Source: Paenibacillus silagei
Lineage (GTDB): Bacteria > Bacillota > Bacilli > Paenibacillales > Paenibacillaceae
NCBI RefSeq assembly: GCF_017874735.1
Contig: NZ_JAGGLV010000004.1
Coordinates: 62,001-126,000, forward strand
Length of the DNA stretch: 64,000 nt
Direction of reading: 5' to 3'
Part shown: positions 45,877 through 54,439 of the stretch, piece after piece
Numbering within the stretch: position 1 is the first letter of the stretch
Layout of the letters: each line of letters begins with the position of its first letter
The notes under the pieces: model-generated
Told to the model about the DNA's origin: nothing
Seen by the model: only the letters and a program-made list of their open reading frames with translations
Database searches by the model: none
Made by a program: the position numbers and the translations under genes

Positions 45877-46605
45877 ATGTCGATTATGATAAAGGAACAT
45901 TATAATGTTATCGAAGCCCGCGGCAATACAAACTGTTTCTCCGAGCAGAACTTTAACCGCCTGTTGGTCACCATGAAGGAACGTGTAGTCCCTGAAGGAT
46001 CACACCTGTTCTGGGAAGGCGATTTCTCGGATAAACTGTTTTATATCAAGCGTGGACGTGTGAAATTGACCAAATCTACAGACGAAGGCAAGGAACTGAT
46101 TCTGTATATGTATCAGGCTGGCGATATGGTAGGTCAGGCTGACCCGTTCTTCAGCACGAAGCATAGCTTCACGGCCGAAGTCATTGAAGAGAGTGAGGTT
46201 GGCGTGATCGAGCAGAAGGATCTGGAGATTCTGATCTGCCAGCACTGCGACTTCTCCATTGACTTCATGAAATGGATGGGGATCCATCACCGTCTCACAC
46301 AGACCAAATTCCGCGATCTGATGATGTACGGCAAACCGGGCGCACTCTGCTCCACACTGATCCGTCTTGGCAACACCTATGGTGAGAAGACAGGCGACAG
46401 CATTCTAATCAACAAAAAAATCACGCATACAGATCTGTCCAACATGATCGGCGCTACCCGTGAGAGCGTTAACCGGATGCTTAGTGATCTGCGCAAAAAA
46501 GATGCAGTGGAGTATGAGAATGGCATGATCGTCATCAAGGATCTGGCGATGCTTCAGGAAATCTGCCACTGCGAATTATGTCCCAATGAAATTTGCCGAA
46601 TTTAA
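45877..46605 (+). CDS. fnr: Fnr-type oxygen-sensing transcriptional regulator
   Basis: A 242-residue Crp/Fnr-family activator. It has an N-terminal cyclic-nucleotide-type beta roll, a dimer helix and a C-terminal helix-turn-helix (HTDLSNMIGATRESVNRMLSDL). The C-terminal tail C230-H-C232-EL-C235-PNEI-C240 contains the CX2CX4C pattern that binds the [4Fe-4S] cluster in Bacillus Fnr, unlike the N-terminal cysteines of E. coli FNR; one extra cysteine precedes it. Matching DNA boxes precede fnr itself, pflB, adhE and nirB. An ATG nine bases downstream (45886) is an equally good start. Confidence 0.93.
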   Translation: MSIMIKEHYNVIEARGNTNCFSEQNFNRLLVTMKERVVPEGSHLFWEGDFSDKLFYIKRGRVKLTKSTDEGKELILYMYQAGDMVGQADPFFSTKHSFTAEVIEESEVGVIEQKDLEILICQHCDFSIDFMKWMGIHHRLTQTKFRDLMMYGKPGALCSTLIRLGNTYGEKTGDSILINKKITHTDLSNMIGATRESVNRMLSDLRKKDAVEYENGMIVIKDLAMLQEICHCELCPNEICRI

Positions 46606-46675
46606 TTTCCTATCAATAATACCCTCTATTCACCTCATTGAAACATATCTGACCCAATAAATTTAATAGAGTGGT

Positions 46676-46704
46676 CAAGGCGCCCTGTCCGGCGTCTTTT
46701 TTTC
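46676..46704 (+). terminator. intrinsic terminator after fnr
   Basis: AGGCGCC pairs with GGCGTCT around a CTGTCC loop, followed by T7. It lies about 70 bp after the fnr stop codon. Confidence 0.75.
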
Positions 46705-46741
46705 TTGTCTGGCGATGAATTTACCTCACTGGTGGCACATC

Positions 46742-47224
46742 CTATGTACCTTTTACTTCCCAATCATCATAATATTCTGGTGTTAAAGGCAGTTCCTCAT
46801 TCCTAAGGAACTTCGCAGCATATACGGCTAGCGGAGAAGCTGAATCGAGGGTTATTCTAGTGATATCCACCCATTCCGCCCCGCGGGAATCCTGTTCTTC
46901 GAACATTGAAATGGCAACAGGCTCTTCTTCCCCGGTCATTTCAACCTGATACAAGGCTGCCAGATGATGCATTTGTGTAAAGTGATCTTCGTTATGCCGG
47001 ATAAAGAAATCGTAGGTGCCAAGGTTCTGTTTTACCTTTACTGTATAACCAGTCTCTTCAATAAACTCTCTGACCAAGCCGTCAACCAGTGATTCACCAG
47101 CCTCCAGTCTTCCCCCAGGCAGATCGTATCTTCCGCTATAAGGGCCTCTTCCTTTATGGATCACTAACAGCCTGCCGTCACGCTGACAAATTCCATATAC
47201 GCCAAAATGGTTAAAGCTTGCCAT
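46742..47224 (-). CDS. NUDIX hydrolase
   Basis: A 160-residue NUDIX-fold pyrophosphohydrolase. The Nudix box is GGRLEAGESLVDGLVREFIEETGY, which contains the REFIEE metal-binding helix. The substrate (a nucleoside diphosphate derivative or damaged nucleotide) is not predictable. It is transcribed convergently to fnr and lies 43 bp downstream of the NAD(P)-binding gene, with which it may form an operon. Confidence 0.9.
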   Translation of the reverse strand: MASFNHFGVYGICQRDGRLLVIHKGRGPYSGRYDLPGGRLEAGESLVDGLVREFIEETGYTVKVKQNLGTYDFFIRHNEDHFTQMHHLAALYQVEMTGEEEPVAISMFEEQDSRGAEWVDITRITLDSASPLAVYAAKFLRNEELPLTPEYYDDWEVKGT

Positions 47225-47267
47225 CGCCGCCCTCTCCTCCGTTCATTTTCTAAATAGATCACCTCTA

Positions 47268-47888
47268 TCAGTAAGCAATACCGACACGGGATCTTATGAA
47301 ATCGCTAGTATCAATCTGACTATAGGTGAATTCCGCTGTATCCGCTACAGATATTTCAGTACCGCCTCCGGGCAAAATATCTCGTCTCACACGATAGGTC
47401 CCCATACGTTCTCCTTCCACCAGAGCGGTTGGGCACACAATGGTCCATTTCAGAGTCGATCGCTCCAGCAAGCGATAGGCTTGTTCATGTTCTTCTGCAG
47501 CACGGGTGGACCTGCGTTTAGATTCGCTGGATTGGTAACGCAGGAGTTCCGGGGAAAGCTCACTTTGAAGAATACCCGCAGTTCCTACGGTAATAATGCG
47601 CTCTATCCCTTCCTGATACATGGCTTCAATGATAAAAGGCATGCTGTCTGTAAGCGTGGTTGTCCCATCGGTGTTCAATGCACTAATCACTACATCATTT
47701 CCCTGCACTGCCCGGGCAACATCTTCTTGATTAATAACATTACCTTCGATAATCGTCAGGTTGGCATGGAGCGGATGAACCTTCTCCGGCGTGCGGACCA
47801 ATACTTTCACATGATGTCCATCCTGAAGAGCATGGGTAACAATGTTGCTCCCCACCCGGCCGGTGGCACCTAGAATCAATATATTCAT
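47268..47888 (-). CDS. NAD(P)-binding atypical SDR protein
   Basis: A 206-residue Rossmann-fold protein of the NmrA/atypical SDR type, with MNILILGATGRVGSNIVTHALQDGH at the N-terminus (GxxGxxG nucleotide-binding loop) and TIVCPTALVEGE near the end. Such proteins are often flavin reductases, redox sensors or epimerase-like enzymes. No active-site YxxxK is seen. The role here is unknown. Confidence 0.85.
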   Translation of the reverse strand: MNILILGATGRVGSNIVTHALQDGHHVKVLVRTPEKVHPLHANLTIIEGNVINQEDVARAVQGNDVVISALNTDGTTTLTDSMPFIIEAMYQEGIERIITVGTAGILQSELSPELLRYQSSESKRRSTRAAEEHEQAYRLLERSTLKWTIVCPTALVEGERMGTYRVRRDILPGGGTEISVADTAEFTYSQIDTSDFIRSRVGIAY

Positions 47889-47942
47889 ATGAAAATAACC
47901 TCCTGGTAAGAATTATCCCTATTATAGCAGGGATAGAGCGGC

Positions 47943-47978
47943 AAAAAAGCCCCGCAGCCATGTAGCAGCTGCGGGGCT
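47943..47978 (-). terminator. intrinsic terminator after nirC
   Basis: AGCCCCGCAGC pairs with GCTGCGGGGCT (an 11-bp perfect stem), followed on the minus strand by TTTTTTGCC. It lies between the nirC stop and the convergent-type spacing to the SDR gene. Confidence 0.9.
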
Positions 47979-47989
47979 TGATATTGGAT

Positions 47990-48808
47990 CTAGCTTGCTT
48001 TCTTCGTCTGAGGAGGAGCTGATACGTTACGCGGAGTCCGTACTGGCGAGATTAGCCAGTAAGCCATTCCGACAAAGACACCGCCGCCGATGATATTGCC
48101 AAGCGTAACAGGAATCATGTTGTGGAACCAGCCGGCGATGCTCACTGTCTCTGGATGATTCGGCAGCAGCACGGCTACGCTCAGGAGCGTCATGTTCGCT
48201 ACACTGTGTTCATAGCCGCTCGCGATGAAGGCGAACAGACACCACCAGATCAGGACCAGCTTCGCCGCTTCACTCTTGGCGCGGGAGGACATCCACAGTG
48301 CCAGGCAGACCAGCCAGTTACAGAGAATGCCGCGGAAGAACAGCTCTGAGAACGGAAGGCTCATCTTTTTGGCGGCGGCTGCGAAGATCAGATGCTCGGC
48401 AGGCGCTGCCTTGAAGAGGCCCGATCCCTGAATCAGCAGCGCCAGCACCACTGCACCAGCTACATTGCCGAGGAATACCAGGACCCAGTTCTTCACCGTG
48501 TCCCAGACTGTAGTTCTCCCGGCAAGTGTGCTTACCGTGAAGAACATATTATTACCTGTAAACAGCTCTGAGCCTGCGAATACAACCAAGGTCAAGGCAA
48601 TCCCGAAGGATGCTCCCATAATCAGCGGCTGGAACGGTGACTTAATCGCTGCCAGCGGTGCCCCCAGTGAGAAGATGAGAATAATACCAATACCCACATA
48701 TGCTCCTGCCAGGAGGGCCGCCAAAAAATATTTGGGCAGGCTCTCATTCATTTTGTCGCGTTTCCCTACGGCTGTCTCAACGATATTCTCTACGCTCTGC
48801 GTAAACAT
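47990..48808 (-). CDS. nirC: formate/nitrite transporter (NirC-like)
   Basis: A 272-residue FNT-family pentameric channel protein with six membrane helices. Typical segments are ASFGIALTLVVFAGSELFTGNNMFFT and LGNIIGGGVFVGMAYWLI. It imports nitrite (or exports formate). It directly follows nirD and nirB, which favours nitrite. FNT members also move formate, which PflB would make in the same cell, so a dual role is possible. The start at 48808 is 20 bp downstream of the nirD stop. Confidence 0.9.
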   Translation of the reverse strand: MFTQSVENIVETAVGKRDKMNESLPKYFLAALLAGAYVGIGIILIFSLGAPLAAIKSPFQPLIMGASFGIALTLVVFAGSELFTGNNMFFTVSTLAGRTTVWDTVKNWVLVFLGNVAGAVVLALLIQGSGLFKAAPAEHLIFAAAAKKMSLPFSELFFRGILCNWLVCLALWMSSRAKSEAAKLVLIWWCLFAFIASGYEHSVANMTLLSVAVLLPNHPETVSIAGWFHNMIPVTLGNIIGGGVFVGMAYWLISPVRTPRNVSAPPQTKKAS

Positions 48809-48827
48809 ATCCGCACCTGCTCTTCCT

Positions 48828-49172
48828 TTAATTTAGGGTTGTTACTGCCGCAGGCAGAGTGACCTTAACAACTCCGCCCTCTACTGTAACCGGATAGACT
48901 TCTGCCTGCCCCCGGTCCGGTGCCTGAACCTCTCCGGTACGAAGGTCTATCTTCCAGTCATGCAGCGGATCATATAAATAATAGCCTGATACGATGCCTT
49001 CCGCGAGCGGACCGCCCTTCGGGTGGGGACTGTGGTTGCGGACCGCATAGACTGCGCCGTCCGATGTGCGGAATATGGCTAATTCCACCTCTCCTGCATG
49101 AACTACCCGGCCGATCTGCAGCATGAAATCTTCCACTGCACCTATCGTATATTCCCGATTGCTCCGTTCCAT
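48828..49172 (-). CDS. nirD: nitrite reductase (NADH) small subunit (NirD)
   Basis: A 114-residue Rieske-fold small subunit of the assimilatory/detoxifying NADH-dependent nitrite reductase. The fold is recognisable in AVRNHSPHPKGGPLAEGIVSGYYLYDPLHDWKIDLRTGEVQAP. The cluster cysteines of true Rieske proteins are replaced (RNHSPH, YDPLHD), as is common in NirD. AAAGGGAGAGGGAGA precedes the ATG at 49172, 26 bp after the nirB stop codon. It forms a complex with NirB in the cytoplasm. Confidence 0.92.
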   Translation of the reverse strand: MERSNREYTIGAVEDFMLQIGRVVHAGEVELAIFRTSDGAVYAVRNHSPHPKGGPLAEGIVSGYYLYDPLHDWKIDLRTGEVQAPDRGQAEVYPVTVEGGVVKVTLPAAVTTLN

Positions 49173-49197
49173 TATGCTCTCTCCCTCTCCCTTTAGA

Positions 49198-51624
49198 CTA
49201 TACCTGTGTCTCTTCGAACAGCGCAGTACGGGTGTTTTTGTCATCCAGCATTTTCCGCCAAGGATCACTCACCTGGGCCAGTGCAAAGTCAATACGTGCC
49301 GCAAGCTCTTTACGGTTGTCGTCATTCCCCATAACCACAGTCTGGATATGCTCAAGACCCATACGCTCTACCCATTCGGAGGTTCTCTCCAGGTAATTGC
49401 CGGTCTCACGGTAGTACTGGATAACAGCGGAGCAGACCTCAACCAGCTCCTCGTCGGTCTTCACCTTGCAGAAGGCATCTGCGATGCGCGGCTTAATCCC
49501 GCCGTTCCCGCCGATGAACACTTCCCAGCCGCCGTCATTGCCGACAATCCCGATGTCCTTCGTGCAGGATTCTGCACAGTTGCGCGGGCAGCCGTTCACC
49601 GCCATTTTGAACTTGGCCGGCATATCCAGCCGTTCGTACTTGCGTTCCAGCATAGCGCCCATGCCCATGGAATCCTGTGTACCGAAGCGGCAGAACTGCG
49701 AACCCACGCAAGTTTTTACCGTACGCAGCGACTTCGCATAACCATAGCCGGACGGCATATCCAGCTCCTCCCACACCTTAGGTACATCTTCTTTTTTGAC
49801 ACCGATCAGGTCAAGACGTTGTCCGCCCGTTACCTTCACAACCTTCACATCATACTTCAGGGACACATCGGCAATCCGCTTCAAATCCTCAGGAGTGGTC
49901 ACCCCGCCATACATCCGCGGTATAACTGTATAAGTTCCGTCCTTCTGAATATTGGCGCTCATCCGTTCATTGACGAACCGGGATTCCTTCTCGTCCTCGT
50001 GTGTGTCAGGATAGATCATCCCCAGATAATAGTTCACTGCAGGGCGGCATTTCGAACAGCCTTCTGCCTGCTTCCAGTCCAGGACATGCATGACTTCCTT
50101 GGTGGTCCGGAGGCCTTTAGCCGTAATCTCGGCTACGATCTCATCCCGGCTAAGTGAGGTGCAGCTGCAGATTCCCTGCTTGGCACTCTGCTGGAAGCTG
50201 TCTCCGAGAACGAATTGCAGAATCTGCTCTACCACCGGCTTACAGCCGCCGCAGGAGCGGGTTGCCCCCGTGCAGGCTTTGATCTCATCCACCGTAGTGA
50301 AGCCGTTCTCCGTAACAGCATCCACAATCGCTTTTTTGGTTACGCCGTTGCAGCCGCAGACGATTTCTTCATCGGCCATCGCTTCAACGGACATGCCCTT
50401 CTTGGCTCCGCCTCCGCCGCAGCAGCTTGTGCCCATAACCTCATCATAGATTTCATTAGTCATCTCTGTGCTGTTTTTCACAAGCTTCTGCAGGTTGGCA
50501 GATTCCGTTACATCACCGAACAAGACGGCACCGACAATCACATTATCCTTAAGCAAAATCTTCTTGTAGGTTCGCTTCCATTCATCCTTGGCAGAAATGA
50601 CGGTATGCTCCGGTGTTTCGGTAAATTCACCAGCGGAGAATACATCTACCCCGGAAATTTTGAGCTTGGTTGCTACAACTGAGCCTTCATAGCCTGGAGT
50701 CTGTACACCAGACAAATGCTTGGCAAGAACCATGCCCTGCTCGAATAACGGTGCAACGAGTCCGTAGCAGGTTCCACGGTGCTCTGTACATTCGCCGACA
50801 GAATACACATCAGCCATAGAAGTCTGCATATAATCGTCAACTACGATCCCGCGGTTAACGGTGATTCCGCTGTCCTTCGCAAGCTGGACATTCGGCTTGA
50901 TTCCAACAGCCATCACTACAAACTCTGCCGGCAGCTCACTGCCGTCACTGAAGCGTAGTCCAGTTACCCGTTCTTCGCCAGTTAATTCAACCGTCTGCTT
51001 GCCCATGGCGAATTTCACACCTTGACGCGTAAGCTCTGCCTGCAGCATTGAAGAAGCGGTACGGTCCAACTGGCGCTCCATCAGATCCTCCAGCAGATGC
51101 ACAACGGTAACATCCATACCCAGGTTGACCAGGCCTTTCGCAGCTTCAAGACCTAGCAGTCCTCCACCGATCACAGCCGCCGTGCGGTACTGCTTCGCCG
51201 CTGCCAGCATCGCATCGCAGTCTGCGATATCGCGGAAGCCGACTACCCCATCCTTGGTGCTGCCGGGTACGGGGAGAATGAAAGAATTCGAGCCTGTTGC
51301 AATAATTGCTTTATCGTAAGGAACCGCCAGTCCATTATCGGTCAATATGAGTTTGTTCGATTCATCAATCCGGGTAACCGTCGTGCCGGTATGCAGTGTA
51401 ATATGATTATCTTCATACCACCCGAGATCGTTGAGAATGATGTCTTCAATTGTTTTGCTGCCTTCAAGTACATAGGACAACATAATCCGGTTATAGTTGG
51501 GATGCGGCTCACTGCCGAAGACAGTAATATCATAAGCGCCGCCCAGCTTCAGAATCTGCTCAATAGTGCCTACTCCCGCCATGCCATTCCCAATCAGCAC
51601 TAACTTTTCTCTTTCCGCTGCCAC
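49198..51624 (-). CDS. nirB: nitrite reductase (NADH) large subunit
   Basis: An 808-residue FAD/siroheme enzyme reducing nitrite to ammonium with NADH. An N-terminal FAD/NAD domain (LVLIGNGMAGVG...) is followed by two BFD-type [2Fe-2S] modules (CGCNGVTKKAIVDAV...CGGCK and CSCTSLSRDEIV...CSKCRP). The siroheme/[4Fe-4S] domain follows, with CVGSQFCRFG and CPRNCAESC ligands. The GTG at 51624 has AAGGAGG eight bases upstream. Two Fnr boxes, 21 bp apart, lie 85-120 bp upstream (51709-51745), so expression is probably anaerobic. The order nirB-nirD-nirC forms one operon. Confidence 0.95.
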   Translation of the reverse strand: MAAEREKLVLIGNGMAGVGTIEQILKLGGAYDITVFGSEPHPNYNRIMLSYVLEGSKTIEDIILNDLGWYEDNHITLHTGTTVTRIDESNKLILTDNGLAVPYDKAIIATGSNSFILPVPGSTKDGVVGFRDIADCDAMLAAAKQYRTAAVIGGGLLGLEAAKGLVNLGMDVTVVHLLEDLMERQLDRTASSMLQAELTRQGVKFAMGKQTVELTGEERVTGLRFSDGSELPAEFVVMAVGIKPNVQLAKDSGITVNRGIVVDDYMQTSMADVYSVGECTEHRGTCYGLVAPLFEQGMVLAKHLSGVQTPGYEGSVVATKLKISGVDVFSAGEFTETPEHTVISAKDEWKRTYKKILLKDNVIVGAVLFGDVTESANLQKLVKNSTEMTNEIYDEVMGTSCCGGGGAKKGMSVEAMADEEIVCGCNGVTKKAIVDAVTENGFTTVDEIKACTGATRSCGGCKPVVEQILQFVLGDSFQQSAKQGICSCTSLSRDEIVAEITAKGLRTTKEVMHVLDWKQAEGCSKCRPAVNYYLGMIYPDTHEDEKESRFVNERMSANIQKDGTYTVIPRMYGGVTTPEDLKRIADVSLKYDVKVVKVTGGQRLDLIGVKKEDVPKVWEELDMPSGYGYAKSLRTVKTCVGSQFCRFGTQDSMGMGAMLERKYERLDMPAKFKMAVNGCPRNCAESCTKDIGIVGNDGGWEVFIGGNGGIKPRIADAFCKVKTDEELVEVCSAVIQYYRETGNYLERTSEWVERMGLEHIQTVVMGNDDNRKELAARIDFALAQVSDPWRKMLDDKNTRTALFEETQV

Positions 51625-51708
51625 TGGTAGACCCTCCTTCAGAAACTCTGATTTCTTCAATAACTTTACCTGATAGAGAAATTATACTGTCCCCAATTCC
51701 ATGACAAG

Positions 51709-51745
51709 TGTGACCACAGTCACACATTATGTGAATTTTTTCACA
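51709..51745. promoter_or_regulatory. tandem Fnr boxes upstream of nirB
   Basis: TGTGA-CCACAG-TCACA (51709-51724) and TGTGA-ATTTTT-TCACA (51730-51745) both match the consensus exactly and are centred 21 bp apart. The spacing equals that of the pair between adhE and pflB. Confidence 0.85.
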
Positions 51746-51849
51746 CAAGTGGAGATGACTTCTCCTGTCCAAAAAAAACGGATACCCATGCAGTTTCGCA
51801 CAGATATCCATTCATTTGATACACGATCTCACTCCTATACTTCATTCAC

Positions 51850-52536
51850 TTATTTCAGTACCAGAGAGATCTCCAGCTTGTCCTGCGGACTGAGCTTCAT
51901 GTCCACTCCATTACCGAGCAGACCTTTATCATTGACCTTCAGTCTCCATTCCTCGCTGCTGAGCGGGGTATATTCCATCACGGTAAGCACCGTCCGGTTA
52001 TCCTCGGCAAGCCGGACCATACCGCTGTTCTTGAGCAGTCCCTTGACGGACATATCCTGCATAAAAGAAAGCACATGCGAATGTGTCAGCTCCGGCTGCT
52101 CGCTCCCCCCGTTCACCGTGATGATGACAGGCTGAAACATCTTTCCGGTTCCGGCAGGCCCTGCTGACATCGTAACGGCCGAACCCGGTTCCAGCGTCGT
52201 ATTCAGCTCTTGAACCTTCTTGCCGTTCACCTGAACCTCCCAGCTCATATCCGGACCCAGGGAGACCTTATTCACCTCAAGAATACTAGTTCCATCCGCT
52301 GAAAATGTAACAACGCCGCTCTTTCTGAACAGCTCTATTATTGAATTCCCAGGCACGTAAGCTTCGTTAAGCAATCTGGCCGAGCTTCCGGCCATTTCAC
52401 TGTCACCCACCTTGACTGAAAAGGTTAATCCTTGGCCTCCGTTACTGCTGCCGCCATTCTCTGATCCCAAGCCACAACCGCTTGCCGCGGCCAGCAAGAG
52501 AAGGCACAGCATGAAGCGCATCCATTTCGTGGACAT
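51850..52536 (-). CDS. lipoprotein with two DUF4430-like repeats
   Basis: A 228-residue predicted lipoprotein: the signal LCLLLLAAASGC is followed by a Gly/Ser/Asn spacer. Two related units contain ...WEVQVNGKKVQELNTTLEPGSAVTMS and ...WRLKVNDKGLLGNGVDMKLSPQDKLEIS, resembling DUF4430 (transcobalamin C-terminal-like) modules. A cell-surface ligand-binding or sensing role is possible. It lies between nirB and the RIC gene, all on the same strand, but the Fnr boxes of nirB are downstream of it and a separate promoter is expected. Confidence 0.7.
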   Translation of the reverse strand: MSTKWMRFMLCLLLLAAASGCGLGSENGGSSNGGQGLTFSVKVGDSEMAGSSARLLNEAYVPGNSIIELFRKSGVVTFSADGTSILEVNKVSLGPDMSWEVQVNGKKVQELNTTLEPGSAVTMSAGPAGTGKMFQPVIITVNGGSEQPELTHSHVLSFMQDMSVKGLLKNSGMVRLAEDNRTVLTVMEYTPLSSEEWRLKVNDKGLLGNGVDMKLSPQDKLEISLVLK

Positions 52537-52629
52537 CCCACGGCACCGCCTTCATATGTATTTTCCCAGACTCTTTAAGGATAACGCATAGAGGAAGGGT
52601 TCTCAAATCATTTCTGCCTGAAGAAAAAG

Positions 52630-52656
52630 TAAAAAGCCCCCGAAGGGACTTCTACC
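52630..52656 (-). terminator. intrinsic terminator after the RIC gene
   Basis: AGTCCC pairs with GGGGCT around a TTCG tetraloop, followed by TTTTTACTTTTTC on the minus strand. Confidence 0.75.
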
Positions 52657-52668
52657 TTGCAGCAGGTC

Positions 52669-53394
52669 CTATTGATAACGCAGGAACAAAATATTGTTCT
52701 CCAGATGTACATGTTCGAAAGTCATGCCTTCGAGTTCTTCAAGGCGGGCATAGGTCAGGCGATAAGTCGTGCAGGCATGTGCGGGCGGTGTGTAGTCATT
52801 AGTTACTCTGCGCAGCTCGCGCAGAATCTCTCCGGCCCCGTCATGCTCAGCTTCCAAATTATGCAGCAGTCCGCGCAGCTCCGCAAGTCCTTCTTCGGTC
52901 GGGTTCTGAGTGTAGGCCAGCATCTTAGGGAATTCGCTCTCTTCTTCCTTCGCTGTATGCTGCAGCAGCTCTTCACGCAGCATATTGAACAGACGGTGCA
53001 TCTCTCCGAGGTGCGGTGAATCCTCACCGTGAACGCGGAACACCTTGGTTACATTTTGGCTGATTAGCGGAAGCTCTTCACGCAGATAACGGTGATGCTT
53101 GTTCACAATATAATCCACCAGCTCCTCCGAAGAAGCCTCGTTCCAGGCGGTATCCTCTTCCAGAACCGGGTGCTGCTCTTGCAGCTTGTTCAGCTCCTGC
53201 ACCATTGCTGCCGGATCAAGACCCTTCTCGGCAGCGGCTTCAGCCAGCGGCTTGGCACCTCCGCAGCAGAAATCGATCCGCTGTGCTTTGAAATAATCTG
53301 CTGCTTTGGGGAACTGCAGAACAATATCTCTGACCATTGCTTCCGGGGTGAACCCAGGATGAATTGTAGTATCGTTTAATTGATTGGACGCCAT
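52669..53394 (-). CDS. iron-sulfur cluster repair di-iron protein (RIC/ScdA/YtfE family)
   Basis: A 241-residue hemerythrin-like di-iron protein that repairs iron-sulfur clusters damaged by nitric oxide or oxidants. The N-terminal ScdA domain has RIDFCCGGAKPL, with a double cysteine. The hemerythrin part contains HHRYLREELPLI, HTAKEEESEFP and HDGAGEILREL, which supply the iron ligands. Its place near nirBDC fits protection from nitrosative stress during nitrite reduction. A weak Fnr-like site lies upstream (53473-53488). Preceded by GAGGGG in the leader. Confidence 0.92.
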   Translation of the reverse strand: MASNQLNDTTIHPGFTPEAMVRDIVLQFPKAADYFKAQRIDFCCGGAKPLAEAAAEKGLDPAAMVQELNKLQEQHPVLEEDTAWNEASSEELVDYIVNKHHRYLREELPLISQNVTKVFRVHGEDSPHLGEMHRLFNMLREELLQHTAKEEESEFPKMLAYTQNPTEEGLAELRGLLHNLEAEHDGAGEILRELRRVTNDYTPPAHACTTYRLTYARLEELEGMTFEHVHLENNILFLRYQ

Positions 53395-53472
53395 GTTGGC
53401 CCCTCCTCAGGTTAGATGTAGGTTTGTGCTTCTTTTCACTTCTATACCTTATCACTGGCCTTAGGCGGAACT

Positions 53473-53488
53473 TGTGATTGTACGCACT
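53473..53488. promoter_or_regulatory. weak Fnr-like box upstream of the RIC gene
   Basis: TGTGA-TTGTAC-GCACT matches the Fnr consensus at one half-site and partly at the other, about 80 bp before the start codon. Confidence 0.4.
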
Positions 53489-53589
53489 GAATATAACAAA
53501 TTTTAATGAACGCGAACTTTTAGTATTCTTATGTAAAATATACTAGACATTTTGTTTTATATATTTTACAATATGCGTGAGGTGAGGGA

Positions 53590-53814
53590 ATGGGGAAGAA
53601 TCTGAGGCTCAAAGCCTCCAGAGCGGCAAAAGACATGTCGCAAAAGCAGCTGGCGGATGCCGTGGGGGTCACAAGACAGACAATTATCGCGATTGAGAAT
53701 GGTGATTACAACCCCACCCTGAGGTTGTGTATTGACATTTGTGTAACCCTTGGGAAGACGCTGGATCAATTATTTTGGGAGGGAACGAAGGATGAGCAGA
53801 ACGAACCTGGATGA
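53590..53814 (+). CDS. small XRE-family transcriptional regulator
   Basis: A 74-residue Cro/C1-type helix-turn-helix protein: SQKQLADAVGVTRQTIIAIENGDYNPTLRLCIDICVTLGKTLDQLFW is the complete DNA-binding domain. GAGGTGAGGGA directly precedes the ATG. It overlaps the next membrane-protein gene by 23 bp; this regulator/membrane-protein pair is widespread in Firmicutes, and the regulator probably controls the pair. No obvious operator is identified. Confidence 0.88.
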   Translation: MGKNLRLKASRAAKDMSQKQLADAVGVTRQTIIAIENGDYNPTLRLCIDICVTLGKTLDQLFWEGTKDEQNEPG

Positions 53815-54235
53815 GAGACAATTGCAGCAGCGGCACAAGGCGGGGAATCAGGCATTTCTTTTGATGGCATTCTTATTGCTGGCAGACATGGCGCTGCAAA
53901 ACTACGGAATGAAGTGGCTGGAATATCCGCTTAGTAATTACGCAATTTTCATGCTGGGTGTGGGTTCCTATCTCGTACGGCTGATCTGGAGCGGTGCATA
54001 TGTGGGACCGGGCGGAGCACAGGGCGGAGCAAAAGGGAAAAACGTTCTGGGTGCACTGCTGGCGATCGTGGTGGCAGCCTGCATCCTTATCGTTACCTTC
54101 GTGAATCCAACCGCCCAATCAGCAGCAAACAGCGGTGCGAACGGGAAGGTGATTCTGATCATTTCCGTTACAGCAGGACTGGTCATCTTAAGCACCGTGT
54201 ACTTGATCCGGCGGAGGAATAACCGGGCGGAGTAG
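53792..54235 (+). CDS. membrane protein of unknown function paired with an XRE regulator
   Basis: A 147-residue protein with four hydrophobic segments (around residues 20-35, 45-65, 80-100 and 115-135). The soluble N-terminus (MSRTNLDERQLQQRHKAGN) and basic C-terminus (RRRNNRAE) suggest both ends are cytoplasmic. The family (DUF6773-like) is uncharacterised. The GGGAGGGAACGAAGG site lies inside the regulator gene, giving a 23-bp overlap and probable translational coupling. Confidence 0.75.
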   Translation: MSRTNLDERQLQQRHKAGNQAFLLMAFLLLADMALQNYGMKWLEYPLSNYAIFMLGVGSYLVRLIWSGAYVGPGGAQGGAKGKNVLGALLAIVVAACILIVTFVNPTAQSAANSGANGKVILIISVTAGLVILSTVYLIRRRNNRAE

Positions 54236-54265
54236 AGTGGCTTGTACTGCTGAAGCAAAAGAAGC

Positions 54266-54385
54266 GGAGGGGAAATTTGGAACTGGAGGAGCGGAGCGAT
54301 CGCCTTTGTGTTTGGATTTCTACCGCGAAGAGCGGTTTGTATCAGGAAATCCAAACACAATAGCGGCCGGAAGTTCAAATGTTCA
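54266..54385. repeat. inverted-repeat element of about 120 bp
   Basis: A perfect 15-bp inverted repeat (TTGTGTTTGGATTTC 54306-54320 / GAAATCCAAACACAA 54346-54360) encloses a smaller hairpin (ACCGC/GCGGT). Diverged outer arms (AAATTTGGAACT / AGTTCAAATGTT) extend the symmetry. No coding capacity is seen. It looks like a non-autonomous intergenic element in the convergent gap after the membrane-protein gene. Confidence 0.65.
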
Positions 54386-54439
54386 CCGCAGCGACGACTT
54401 GGTTTCAAGTTCAACTCTTTTTTTCGAGCTTCACCTTTT

